The notes below the pieces were generated by a model, which saw only the letters and a program-made list of their open reading frames with translations, was not told the DNA's origin and did not search any database. From Acheta domesticus (taxonomy: Eukaryota; Arthropoda; Insecta; Orthoptera; Gryllidae), in NCBI GenBank assembly GCA_031308135.1, contig JAHLJT010000631.1:225007654-225071653 (forward strand): a stretch of 64,000 bases of DNA. Reading direction: 5' to 3'. The translations under genes and the position numbers were made by a program. The stretch's first letter is position 1, and every line of letters starts with the position of its first letter. Shown here one piece after another: positions 45,490-56,747 of the stretch.

Positions 45490-46560
45490 TATTTTGAAAT
45501 ATTAACACGCAGGTTAAAGTATATTGGAGAAAAAAATGTCTTGATTAAAAGCATATTGAAGTGCAAGATTGTTGCATGGAGAAAATCGAGAATGTGAGGA
45601 AAACAGTGACAAATGATTAATATTTTAGTTACAGCTTATAGTAATTTTTCTTTATTTTTCACTATTCTTCATAAATAAATGTATTTTTCCTAATCAATTA
45701 CGTATTTGTACACAACGCCTAATGAATTAATTATTATAATATTAAAGAACATTTGCCCCTATTTGTTTTGCAGTCTCTTTTCAATTATACGAATATGAAC
45801 AGCTCATATTCTTATTAAGAATTACTAACTAATAATACAGAGCATAGTGCCAGTTAATGTAGGTAGTAAGCTTCGTATTTCCTGTGCTCACAACTCTTTT
45901 CTATTTCCGCCATATACCATATATAGAGACGTTTTATTTAAGACGGTCCTTTAGCTTTATCTTTTTACGTTGACAGCAATAATTTATTTTCTAATTTAAC
46001 GAGATATTTGCTGAAAAAATATTATTAGACTTACTGGTGCTCGCTATTCTCATCTTGGAAATATTCTGAATTCAACGTGAGAATACTGATGAAGAAACAT
46101 TCCTTTAAAATTTAACATCATAGGTATGATGATCATTTTCACCAGCAAATAATCATTTTCACTTCATCTTTAGAATCGACTCAAATAAATGTTTTGAGTA
46201 TTTCAGAAAATTACAGCTTCCTCATTTCTCCCGCAACAAAGTATGACAAAATGTAATACTAATTGTCATGATTCTTGTATGAAATTGTCATACATGTTTT
46301 ATTACAGGTTATCGCAATAATAATTTCAGTTAACTTACTCGTTTCCTGAAAATCTGACAGTTTGCAGCAACTAGAACCAAGTAATTTGCAGTGATCAGGT
46401 GTCGCAATTATCTTTGATAGTATGTGATTGTTTGAAAGCGTACTTGCAATATTCGAAACATCTGAGTGGAATTCAGTATAAACATATTGTGACAATGCGT
46501 ACCTTCTAATGACTAGTGAACCGGTCGAAATCACTGATTAATTACCGCGTTTTTTGCAAG
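45490..46560. other. AT-rich non-coding sequence
   Basis: A good 3' splice-site-like sequence (CCCCTATTTGTTTTGCAG, ending at 45773) is present without a coding continuation. Otherwise nothing is supported. Confidence 0.4.
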
Positions 46561-46870
46561 ATTTGATTTCATCGCCAGCGCACGAACAGTTTCCATCAAG
46601 AGAGTTGAATCTTCCTGCGCCTACTCGCTAATATGAGTCTACTCTGGCAAATCGAATCGCCCTGCAGCAATTTGCATAGCAAAGCAGCAACGAGATTCCG
46701 CCGAATAAAAGATGCAGGAAGGCTGCGGCCCGGGGCCGCACTCGGCACAGAACGAGCCTCGCACTCTCTCCGTCCTCGTCACTGCTTCGGCTCCCCCCAC
46801 CTTTTGACATCGCCATCAGCGACTACGTCGATAACATGTCGGGGAGCGAAGTGGTTATTCGCGTGATCAA
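46561..46870. other. GC-intermediate patch
   Basis: Balanced composition in AT-rich surroundings, with opposed 62- and 77-codon frames. No recognisable gene. Confidence 0.35.
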
Positions 46871-47984
46871 AGAGACATGCTCTACCCATTTACTTTCTTT
46901 ACAACTCGCTTTGCTGTCCAGTTTCACGTGAGCTGTGTTCATGATCGCTGTATAACACACTGAAAGTTCAAAAAGAGACGTGAGGTATTTTGTTGAGTAA
47001 AGCGTAGTTAAAATTTGAAAATGCAAAGCTGAGTTAAATTGGTTCATATCTAGTTGACCTCGAAACTTAATTTTAAAAGGATATTTTGATTGTTATTAAG
47101 TAAATTCCAACGTGGTAGAACATTATGACACTCCCTTCTGTTCCTATATATTATTATTTGTCATTTACTTTTATCCAAATGGAGTCAAGATTTATTGATT
47201 TCCCTATGATTGTCTATTCAACATGAAACGCGTGATTGTATACCTGCAATGTCAAAATGACGTCGGTCAACGTGTGAATTTTCATTGAGTACAATATATG
47301 GAATGGGATCAGAGCCAAATCAACTTAAGTTATCTCAGTTTTCATAATTCTTGTGAATTTTGTATCAATAAAAGCAAAATAAATAATGATTAAATAACGT
47401 AAACAACTGAGAAACTGTAAATTCAGAGCACAATAACAACGAATTAATTCGTTATCTGAAGCTGTTATGTTTTTTTCACCGAAGCCAACATTGAAAAACT
47501 ACAAGTAATAAAATATACAAGAATACTATTGACGACTTTAATACTCGTAAATGATGAAATGTCTTTTGATGCAATATTTTCTTTATATTTGTATTTTATA
47601 CTCACATTACAAAAGTATAGACGTTTCAGAGGTATATCCTAGTAAATCATTCAAACATGAAACTGACAAATTAAAGATTTTTAATTATTAATTTTTAGAA
47701 ATTTAAGTAAAACAGCCGGCAAACAAATCCAGGCAACGGCGGTAACGCCAAACAAGTTCAAAACTGCTCTCTAGTGAGCACTTTCGTATATATTGATTTG
47801 CGGGATTGTTCCTCTCAATCATAACACAATATAATATTACAATCATCATGTCAAAATTGAAAATTTATCTTGTGTACGAAAGTGATAATGTATCAGAATC
47901 ATATCAGAAAAAGTACTAGATATTATACACTGAACAACCTAAAAAAATATTGAACCTCTCAGTCTACAAGCATTATTCCAAGGA

Positions 47985-48017
<33 letters not shown>

Positions 48018-48180
48018 ATTGTTAACTTCAGATTTCCTCCACAACAATTTCTTGCCGATTAGTAAATAACCTATCTCGAACGTGGACATTGAAATACAAG
48101 TCCGAGGCAGAAACATCCTGTTGCAAGCTTGTTTCCCGAGCAGACGGAAGGGGAAATTAGTAGCAGAATAGTTCTAAAGA
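46871..48180. other. AT-rich non-coding sequence
   Basis: Contains the (ATT)n run at 47985-48014. No gene. Confidence 0.5.
47985..48014. repeat. (ATT)n microsatellite
   Basis: About ten ATT units. Confidence 0.9.
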
Positions 48181-48184
48181 CTTG

Positions 48185-48445
48185 GCGCTACTTCAGCGCC
48201 CCGCGCGACGTCACCCCTAAACCTGACCTCGATTTCCGCGCGAGCGCTTTGCGTCTTCGGTGACGCCCCTCCCCTCCCACCCTCCCCTCCCACCCTCCCC
48301 CCCCACCCTCCCCCCACCACACCGCTCCCACTTTACGGCTGCGGAAAGGAATTGGTCGCCCGCCATCAATGCAGCTTTGCTCCTCGCCCTGTTTATGCCA
48401 CGTCGCACTTATGACCACTATCAACGGTCATGGGAGGGGCGGTGA
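48185..48445. repeat. GC-rich patch with CCCTCCCA-type repeats
   Basis: At 48266-48318, a C-rich 10- to 12-bp repeat of the type CCCTCCCACC occurs about five times within a short GC-rich island. The complementary strand has G-runs. Confidence 0.75.
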
Positions 48446-48449
48446 AATT

Positions 48450-49800
48450 TTTGCTGCCGGAGCTGTCTCTTGTTAGCATTTATGGATAGTTCCGGTTTTT
48501 AGACCTTAACAATAACAGGAAGAGTCATTTAGGTCCTGAATCTGAGTTTTATCTTCTTAGAAATAAATACACAAGAATGCACGTTGTTATAAAAAAAATT
48601 AATTTCCGTAATACTGTACTGTTATAACATCGATTTAATGCAACCAAACGTACAAACAAAACGGCACTCTTAAATCTTGATGTTCTTGAAGAATGGACTA
48701 CCGTCCGTAAAGAATGATGAAACGAGTTTTTAGCAGCGAAAAATGGCGTATGAGTACATATATTCCAAGAAATGGTATTTCGAGTTTCTATTTCTAGTAT
48801 GATTTTTCCTATCAGAAGATGGTACTCCAAAAAATAGTTTAACAGCCATTAACACATATAGAGGATTCGGTTAGTTACTTCCTGTTTACCGGCTTAGTGA
48901 CACTAATAACTACTGAAAACTAAACAACTATATTCAAAATTTCGAACTTGAGTTAATCCGTAAACTTTTGAATGTTATAAATTAATTTACTCATAACATA
49001 TTACTCAATTGAATAATATGGTAAACACATGAAAATGGAAACAGTGAAAAATTGTATAATATATTTTAGTATCAAACCTTTATTTACTTTATTCAGTTTA
49101 ATATGTTACAATTTCCCATGTTTTGAAATTCAGTGCGCTGTCCTCTCGTAAAATGATGATCGACGTTTCGCCTGTTCTTCTAAACCCAAGAAAATGTTAT
49201 GTTAATTAAAGTGTTTTCAGTAAAATATAAATTGTGAAACCAAACAGAAAACCTTCTAGTCATGTAGGGTCGTCGTATTTACAAGGAATTTTCTTATTCA
49301 TTTTATTTTAAAACTCCAAGCTACGGGCTGCGATTGCATGCAAAACGTAAGTCCATGTTACGATACAATAGGACAAATCTCTGAGTGGAACTAAAATATT
49401 TAGTTTTATTGTACAAAATCAAAAATTAAATAATCTCTTAAAAATATATTTCCTTTCTATGTCAATTTTATGTTTCACATATTTTTAATTTTATAGAATA
49501 TTTATTTATACTACTTACTATTTTATATTTTATTAACAAAAATAAAACAATACTTTTAATCAACCGATACATCGTGCTGGAAATTAAATTACTTATAATT
49601 ATTTAAACCTACACATATAATTAAATTTAGAAAACTAGTGATGTACTGTTGTTCGAAATTTAAATGAAATAAATAAAATACAGATATTATGAGAAATGAT
49701 CACTTACTGTAATTTCACAGTCGTGTTTTCAGTATTGTGATATCTTTGAATTCCCTTGCTCTTCATGAGTACAATTGTTACACTTCTCCATGTTGACGAG
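48450..49800. other. AT-rich non-coding sequence
   Basis: No supported feature. Confidence 0.5.
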
Positions 49801-49809
49801 AGATATCTC

Positions 49810-49876
49810 TTTCTTAAACAATGTTTTTTTTTGTTTCAGGTAAGGACGCAGACTACATTTTGTGCCTTACGTGAGT
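49810..49876 (+). promoter_or_regulatory. Candidate recursive-splicing ratchet point
   Basis: A long pyrimidine tract leads to TTTTTTTTTGTTTCAG ending at 49839, directly followed by GTAAGG. A 3' splice site abutting a 5' splice site is the signature of zero-length recursive splice sites in long insect introns (established in Drosophila). A second donor, GTGAGT, starts at 49871, so a 31-nt exon (49840-49870) could alternatively be defined, as in recursive-splicing exons. No transcript evidence is available. Confidence 0.35.
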
Positions 49877-49879
49877 AAT

Positions 49880-50690
49880 GTATTTTGTAGAGATTTTTAT
49901 ATTACACTTTATGAATTTATTTCTAAATAGTATAAGAAAATAAATTTATAATATTTGGAATGTAATTATCAAACAATATGTCCAGGAATTTAAGAATATT
50001 TAAAGGTGAATCTACCGACAATGTTAAATATTATGCATTGCAAAACTCTTAATGTTAAATCGTAGTGTGCGAAATTAAATAGGCCTTAGGTTTTCAATTT
50101 CAAATTCTTTTCATTTCGTCATCTACTCTCTGCGCATTCTTCTCATCTCATATTTTCAAGTACCAACCTCCACCGCATTTACAATATTGATCTTCGACAT
50201 TGATAAATCATTGGAAAAATTCATTCTGAACACACATAAATTTCCAAGCGCTTTAACAATAAACTTGATACTAAACGCAAATTTATTTGAAATTTCATAA
50301 ATAGTAAATAAATCGCAAAAATATAGAATTTCAGTAAAGAAAAATTTGATGATTTCGTCAATCACGTTGATCGACAATCACGGTAACGTCTCATATTTCT
50401 CAATGTTTATTATATGTTATCCCGTCATTCTCTGTTTCATCGACTTTTGTGATCTTCGTAAACTTTAATCACAAATATTTGAAGAGTTACAATATGAAAA
50501 TACAAGCATACAATGATTGAAGGTGTATGATAAAGGAAAACCACTGGGTACGAAGATAATAGGAACAAACAAACGAATCCAAGTGGATGACAAACTCTCT
50601 TTATACTAATATTAAACATGGTCGGTTTTCTGCTCGATAAAGACCTGAGAACTGCTAGGAAGAAAATCGAATTGGCAGCTCGTTGGTGAA
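49880..50690. other. AT-rich non-coding sequence
   Basis: No supported feature. Confidence 0.5.
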
Positions 50691-50867
50691 TCATTGCAGT
50701 TGAAGGAGGGACAGGAAGGGTTAGGCTCAACAAGTTGCAGCACGATTCGGGCACCCGCTGCGGTTGCCTATTGGCCATCGATCCGGTCAGCTCGCCCCCC
50801 CTTCCCTCTCTCTCTCCCTCCACAGCGATCCCTGACCCGCCCCCACCCAGCCAACACCTGTAGTTAC
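50691..50867. other. GC-intermediate segment upstream of SINE A
   Basis: It includes a CT-rich run at 50800-50820. No gene recognised. Confidence 0.35.
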
Positions 50868-51273
50868 CAGGAGAGGTGGTTCAGGGCATCAATTGACGTC
50901 ACTACTGTGCCTCTGACCGGGAAGCCCTAGGGTTCGGGTCCCCAGGTGGCAAGATTTTCGAAACCACCTAGATACTCGTAGATAAGGCGAATTCAGTCGC
51001 TGTCGGGAGGAGAATTCTAGCGGCCGGGTGTTCTGAGCGGTAGTTTTCCGTAGTTTCTCCAATCAATACCTGGTGAATGTCGAAGCAGTACCGTAACAAA
51101 CGGGCTATGGGCCGCGCGCGATCTTTCCTTCCTCTTCCATGGCATGTCCTCTCACCCCTTACGTACAGATAATGTATTTACATGCACTACTCTACCACAT
51201 ACCCGGAAGACTAGCCTGGAGCTAAGAGCTTGTCCCGGCTGGGGCGGTGCCTTGCTGGTGAGAGATACCTGGT
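50868..51273 (+). mobile_element. SINE family A, + strand copy
   Basis: The tRNA-like head is GAGGTGGTTCAGGGCATCAA with B box AGGGTTCGGGTCCCC. The body has GGAGGAGAATTCTAGCGG, the TTTCCTTCCTCTTCC segment and GTCCCGGCTGGGGCGGTGCC. It stops at a junction with an opposed copy near 51273. Confidence 0.8.
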
Positions 51274-51274
51274 T

Positions 51275-51641
51275 GGATTATTGATTGATTAACGATTTCG
51301 GACGCGTCAACTTTTAAGGTCATTAGACCCGTAAGTTTAGTGCATGTTCTCGAGAGTGATCTTCCCCTGCTGGATGGTGAGATCCGGCGCCGACCTACTG
51401 TTGGATACCCAGACGGGTATCTCCCACCAGCGGGACACCGCCCCAACCGGGACAAGCTCTAAGCTCCCGACCGGTTTCCCGGCATGTGTGGAAGAATAAG
51501 TGTATATGCAATGTATGTGCCTGTACGTGTATGTGTGGATAGGGTGTAGTAAGGGGAGAGGATAGAACAAGGAAGAGGGAGGAAAGATCGCGTGCGGTCT
51601 GATTGTTAGGGTACTTCTCTGGCATTCGCCTGGGATTGATG
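51275..51641 (-). mobile_element. SINE family A, inverted 3' copy
   Basis: In reverse complement this matches the 3' two-thirds of family A (28165-28545). It meets the preceding + copy tail to tail, so 51232-51273 and 51409-51455 can pair as an inverted repeat. The 5' tRNA head is absent. Confidence 0.8.
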
Positions 51642-51644
51642 GTA

Positions 51645-52140
51645 TTCATTGAAAAAAAATATTTCATTAGGTTACAAGACATTAGGCAAGTTTGCTAACT
51701 GAACACTTCCTAAATATCTCAGGAAGGATTCACATTATAGAGCTTTATTTTAAGGATACGTAAATGCATGATGTTAAATTGAGGTATATGACATTGTTTT
51801 ATTTCATTACTGGAAAAGATGTAAAAAAATCATTAGTGTAATTTGAATTATTACAGTTTAGACCATTTTCTCGTGACAGAAAGTCAAACTCTAGTTTATA
51901 CAGGCATTTAACTTCTAGTTGCTACCTACAATTCAACTTAAGATATATATATGAGATAGGGCAAATAGAAGAAAGAACTCAAGAAATCGTGCACAGATTG
52001 CACTTCTCCCAATATTACGTCACACAGTTTTTTATAAATAAAAGCTGTTGTCGATATTTATTAAAGCATTCGAAAAAAACGGTCACGTACCATCTCATAA
52101 ATTTCCTAATACATTTACTCATAGCATTACACGTTAACAC
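51645..52140. other. AT-rich non-coding sequence
   Basis: No supported feature. Confidence 0.5.
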
Positions 52141-52144
52141 ACTC

Positions 52145-52400
52145 TGTGAGGTTGACCTTTGTTTTAGTGCTCGGACTGCTCATCTTTCAGTTTTGGGAAT
52201 CGGGTTCCAACCCCGGTCAACCCTTATAGGATTTGTGGTGAAACAAAAACAAACATTGGGTTTGCGGGAGGCTTTCGCCCACTCTCCCGCTTCTCAGCTG
52301 CCATTACGCAATTACTCCACCATCCTTCAAATAATTTCATCCATCAAAACCCTCAGTCAATTACTTAGTTATTCCCGGAAAGGCTGGTGATGATAATAAT
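52145..52400 (+). mobile_element. Degenerate tRNA-headed SINE, family D
   Basis: The head has TTTAGTGCTCGGACTGCTC and B box GGGTTCCAACCCC. The body has GGGAGGCTTTCGCCCACTCT, ACGCAATTACTCCACCATCC and TTCAAATAATTTCATCCATC, ending in (ATA/ATG)-rich sequence at 52388-52402. It is the only copy in this window, so family status rests on architecture. Confidence 0.5.
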
Positions 52401-52402
52401 AA

Positions 52403-53040
52403 AGAAGAAATCACACAATGGTGGTTGCAACAAATCGAATTTCGAAATTTCTTTGCCGGCAAACCCTTAAAAGGTACCAATCGGTGTAAAAATGAGGTTA
52501 TCAACGTTTTAGCTCGATCGAATAACGTTATGACATGCTTCATCCGAAAAAGAATCTGATGGTCTTGCCTAAACATTTTGATTATGAAAAAGATCTGATT
52601 TTGTTTTTCATTCTACGAACGCCTTTGAAAAAACTGCCATTTTCCCACATTTCTAGCATTTTACTAGTAAGTGTATATGAAATAGTTATTCTCTAGTAAA
52701 AAGTACATACGGTACTAGTGATCTGAGCATTGAAAATTATTTGGAGAGTAGAGGAACATTATGAGTGGATAAATCAAACGAATACGTCTGAATATACATA
52801 TTCTCGTCCAGATCGAAGCTCAATTTCATTTCTGGAAAGCTTATACTTCTGAAACACGAATAATTTCGAACTCATTAACTCATCTGTCAATACTGCAACC
52901 GTATCTAAAATCTCATTTAAAGATAGACGTGCAAAAAATATGAAAATAGAAATCATAATCAACGATCTATAATTAAATGCTTTCAAATTTGCTTCATGAA
53001 ACACTGTTGAACTCGTTTCATTAACGCCATTACAATTAAA
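52403..53040. other. AT-rich non-coding sequence
   Basis: No supported feature. The 101-codon minus frame (52774-53079) has no recognisable motif. Confidence 0.4.
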
Positions 53041-53143
53041 ATAAATTTTATATGTTAAATTTATATTATAACATTTCATTTTACTCTCTTTAATTTTAAT
53101 AAATTTTATATGTTAAATTTATATTATAACATTTCATTTTACT
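53041..53143 (+). repeat. 45-bp direct duplication, 58-bp period
   Basis: ATAAATTTTATATGTTAAAT and the following 25 bp occur identically at 53041-53085 and 53099-53143, a recent local duplication. Confidence 0.93.
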
Positions 53144-53149
53144 GTCATT

Positions 53150-53465
53150 AATATACTCCTGTGCTGACATTATATGGGATTTTATGAATAATGAATTGCT
53201 TTTAGGATGTGACACTTTATATGGAAACTCCAAATTTATTAAAATATTTTCATACGATTGTTTCACCAAATTTCTTGAATTATAGTCTGTAATGAATTTA
53301 TTAAAATAAAAATCAATATTAAGTAATAAATTTTAAATTTTCTAACCTCTTCCATAAAGTTAGGTAAAACACGAATGTTCATATTTATGCAAAATATGTG
53401 CAGACATACACTTCAATTTTACAAAATTAACTATCATTAAATTAAGATTATGTTCATTACCTTGA
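53150..53465. other. AT-rich non-coding sequence
   Basis: No supported feature. Confidence 0.5.
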
Positions 53466-53861
53466 CCATGGGCTGCCGGTGGCCTAGTAGATTGAGATCA
53501 CACTGTGTTCCCACATGTGAGGAAACTACTCGCATGCCATTTCTCATAATCCTCTTTGGAGGCCTCTTTGTGTGGCCTCCCGGGGCCGCCGTTGCTCGAT
53601 ATTTGCCGCGTCTCAGGGGCCCCGAGCGCATCACGCACAAGGCGGGCGCCGGCCGCGGGAAAGGCCACGAGGAGGGACAGCGTGGGAGGGAGTGGACACT
53701 CACGGCTCCGCAGGACCCGCCGCTTTGACGCTGCGCTAAGTCCCCGAAGCCTCAGAACGCCGCCTCCCCTCGCGCTAGATGGGCTACGACGCAGCTGCTG
53801 CCAACTTCCCCGCAGCCGCCTCCGCCGCCAATGCACAGTCTCCTTCGCAGCTGATATTCCC

Positions 53862-54600
53862 GCCGCCACCGTCACTACCGTAGCAGTCGCCGCCACGGCG
53901 GCTGCCACGGCCACGGCCACGGCCACTGCCACCACCGCCGCGGCCACGGCCACTGCCACCACCGCCGCCACTGCCACCACCACCACTGCCCCCACCACTG
54001 CCACTGCCACCACCACCCCCGCCACCACCGCCACCACCGCCACCGCCGCCACCGCCGCCGCCACCGCCGTCACCGCCGTCACCTCTGGCACCACCGCTGC
54101 CATCGCCGCCTTCATTGACGCCACTGCCACCATCGCCACCGCCACTATCGCTACCTCCACCGCCTCCACCAACACCACCACCACCACCACCTCCACCTCC
54201 ACCTCCACCTCCACCTCCACCTCCACCTCCACCTCCACCTCCACCTCCACCTCCACCACCACCTCCACCTCCACCTCCACCTCCACCTCCACCTCCACCT
54301 CCACCACCACCACCACCACCACTGCCGCTACTGCTGCCACCGTCACTATTGCCGCCACCATACCTACTCCGCCTCCGCTGCCACCGCCGTCACTTGCGCC
54401 GTCATTGACGCCACCGCCATCGTCGCCCCCGCCCCCGCCACAGTCGCTACCACCACTGTCGCCACCACCACCAGCATCACCGCTCCTCCCGGCTCTGCCT
54501 CCGCCGCGGCCGCCGCCGCTCGCTGCCACCACCACCACCATCACCACCACCATCACCATCACCATCACATCACATCACAATCACCATCACCATCGTCATC
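53862..54600. repeat. (CCACCN)n compound microsatellite
   Basis: CCACCG and CCACTGCCA-type units (53862-54180) lead to a nearly pure (CCACCT)n hexamer block (54184-54306), then CCACCA, mixed CCACCG units and finally CATCAC repeats to 54600. Confidence 0.93.
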
Positions 54601-54922
54601 ACAACGACCCTTCACTGTCAGTATCATCAGCCTTCACGCTACAACGCCGCTATGGGGTCTTCTCCCCCTCTGACAGAGGCAACTTCCATTACCTGCTCCT
54701 CAACCACTGCCGCTTCTTCTGCCTCCGTCACCGCCATCGAACTGCAATCGCCACTTCCGTCATCGCCACTGCAGCTGCCTCCGCATCATCACCGCCATCA
54801 CCGCTCGCCCTCTTCTATCTTCCCACTATACCTCCATCGCTCAACGCCGCTCGCCACCGAGACGCCTCGATGGCCGGGCGGGCGCCGCTGACGAGGCGCT
54901 AGAGGTGAAGATATGAGGCGGG

Positions 54923-54962
54923 AGCGGCGCGGCGCGGCGCGGCGCGGCGCGGCGCGGCGCGG
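54923..54962. repeat. (GGCGC)n pentanucleotide array
   Basis: About eight perfect units, the reverse complement of the array at 16108-16151. Confidence 0.93.
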
Positions 54963-55150
54963 TCATGCCGAAAGCAGGGCCAGGGGCGCGAGTAATGAGA
55001 ACGCTCGGGCGAGGGTCGCACAGGTCACCGGATGGCAGTCGAGTGGATGGCTGGGAGTCGTGGCCGGTCGGTGGCCAAGTGGAAAGCTAGCGGGGATTGC
55101 AAGACGGAGGGAGAGAAGGTCGTCGTTAATGCAACCGACGGAATGACTAC

Positions 55151-56690
55151 CTGGCCGATGAGGTGCTTCAATTAGGGTTGAGAGAGGCTCACTTCTTTTG
55201 CTTCAAGAGAAATTTTAAACTGTGATTAAAAGTTCCTCTACAGCTTAAATTTCGTTTTCCTAGCAAATTTCAAAGTATCTCCTTTAACCATTCGTTTCGT
55301 ATCCAACCTGTCCCAATTCGAGCAGTTGCCGAAAGATGGTTGGGATCTCATTGTTTACGAATGAGGATACCACAAAACCAACGTAAAAAACAAATTTTTC
55401 GATTATTTGACAGAAATGTTAGAATGAAATCGTCACCATGTAGACACTAACGACATAATCTCTTAATTGTGCTGCGACATCTTCGTGTTTCTGTCGAACT
55501 GTTTATAGGTTCCATTTGTTACATCTAAATTCTGATAAACGGGGGTCCTCTCTATTGTGGCAACAATTTATTTTCTCCATATTTTTCACCAAAAATCTTT
55601 CAATTTTATCAGAAAAAAATATCCCATAAATACTTACCATACTGCCAAGTGATTAAGAAAATCCTGAAATATTACTTGACTGCATTTCATTAATTTATTT
55701 GAATAAAACTTCTAAAGCAATATATATCATTTCAAATGCGCATATTATGTTCATGATCGTAGTACACGTCACAAAAGAATATATTTTCAGGTAATGAAAA
55801 ATAATGAAAGAACAGAGAATGTTAATTTATCCCGAAGAAATACTAATATCACTGCTTGTGAAGAAACTGCTATTACTACTTTTTTATCTTTCAGAGAATA
55901 ATTTAAACGCAATTTTGTGAATGCTTCTATAAATTATAACTCTATTTTGAATTCCAGTCTGTTGATTACCAGACATTTTATTGGCTTTACTTACTACTCA
56001 TATTTAAGCTCGTCGACATATACATATTTCACGGCATACAACTTGAAAACAAATTGATCCACCTGACGCGAAGTAAAAATATGATAAAATGTAATTAATT
56101 GCTCGTGATATTGAATGTATTCACAAGGATGACAAATTACATGCGAGGCAAACGGTGTCTCTTTACCAGATTTGCAACACTCTCCTGAGAGGCTTTCTTC
56201 AAACTTCCTTTGCAATGGATCCCCGTGAGTCATTGTCTGTGCGGGTGATCCCTTATCTCGGGGCCCTCGCGTGCATCCTCAGGAAACTTCTCCATTATTA
56301 GTAACGAAATAGCCCTCTGAATTATGAATACGTCAGTCGTTAATCACCACATTTATCACTATCATCTTAATGGAACAGATGACAACTAATAGAATGATTA
56401 ATTATCATCTAGGGACGCACCGTACTCTTCGGAACCACACCTTACTGAATATACAAAGGAGAATAAAAACTGTACGAGACAGTTTGAAGCACACAGAGAC
56501 AAAATTAACAAATTTAACTTTTTATTAAATTTGTATTCTGTTAGTGTTACGTTACCGGCAAGATACCTTAATCTAATTTCCTTTTCGAAGAACGCCATTA
56601 ATGCAATCTTAGAGTTTGAGTTTGCGCAATTTTCAATATTGCTTAAAACTGCTTTTTGGGAATTAGAATTTCTGTTCTCACTCTTAAGCA
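55151..56690. other. AT-rich non-coding sequence
   Basis: A weaker juxtaposed splice motif (ATATTTTCAG, then GTAATG, junction 55790/55791) is present. The 99-codon minus frame at 56398-56697 lacks motifs. No gene is supported. Confidence 0.4.
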
Positions 56691-56692
56691 TG

Positions 56693-56695
<3 letters not shown>

Positions 56696-56742
<47 letters not shown>
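56696..56742. repeat. (TA)n microsatellite
   Basis: About 23 TA dinucleotides; a potential cruciform. Confidence 0.95.

Positions 56743-56744
<2 letters not shown>

Positions 56745-56747
<3 letters not shown>

Larger units (their letters stand above)
53470..55150. other. GC-rich island with CCA/CCG repeats
   Basis: CpG-rich at 53570-53870 and 54870-55140, with a long CCN-rich repeat between. The 448-codon + frame (Thr/Ala/Ser-rich) and 356-codon minus frame (Val/Gly-rich) reflect trinucleotide phase and are not credible proteins. A CpG-island promoter is possible. Confidence 0.5.

Noticed and set aside
44175..45566. Minus-strand frames of 463, 336 and 325 codons (PPAS, QPTC, LPAH repeats)
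   Set aside because: All three phases of two 12-bp arrays are open, so coding selection is not needed to explain them.
45756..45773. Strong 3' splice-site-like sequence CCCCTATTTGTTTTGCAG
   Set aside because: Downstream sequence is AT-rich with early stops and no donor in range, so an exon cannot be supported.
53498..54902. 448-codon Thr/Ala-rich and 356-codon Val/Gly-rich frames
   Set aside because: They follow the CCN trinucleotide phase on opposite strands of a compound microsatellite.
55781..55796. Second possible ratchet point (TTTTCAG next to GTAATG)
   Set aside because: The pyrimidine tract is short and A-interrupted and the donor is poor; expected by chance in AT-rich DNA.
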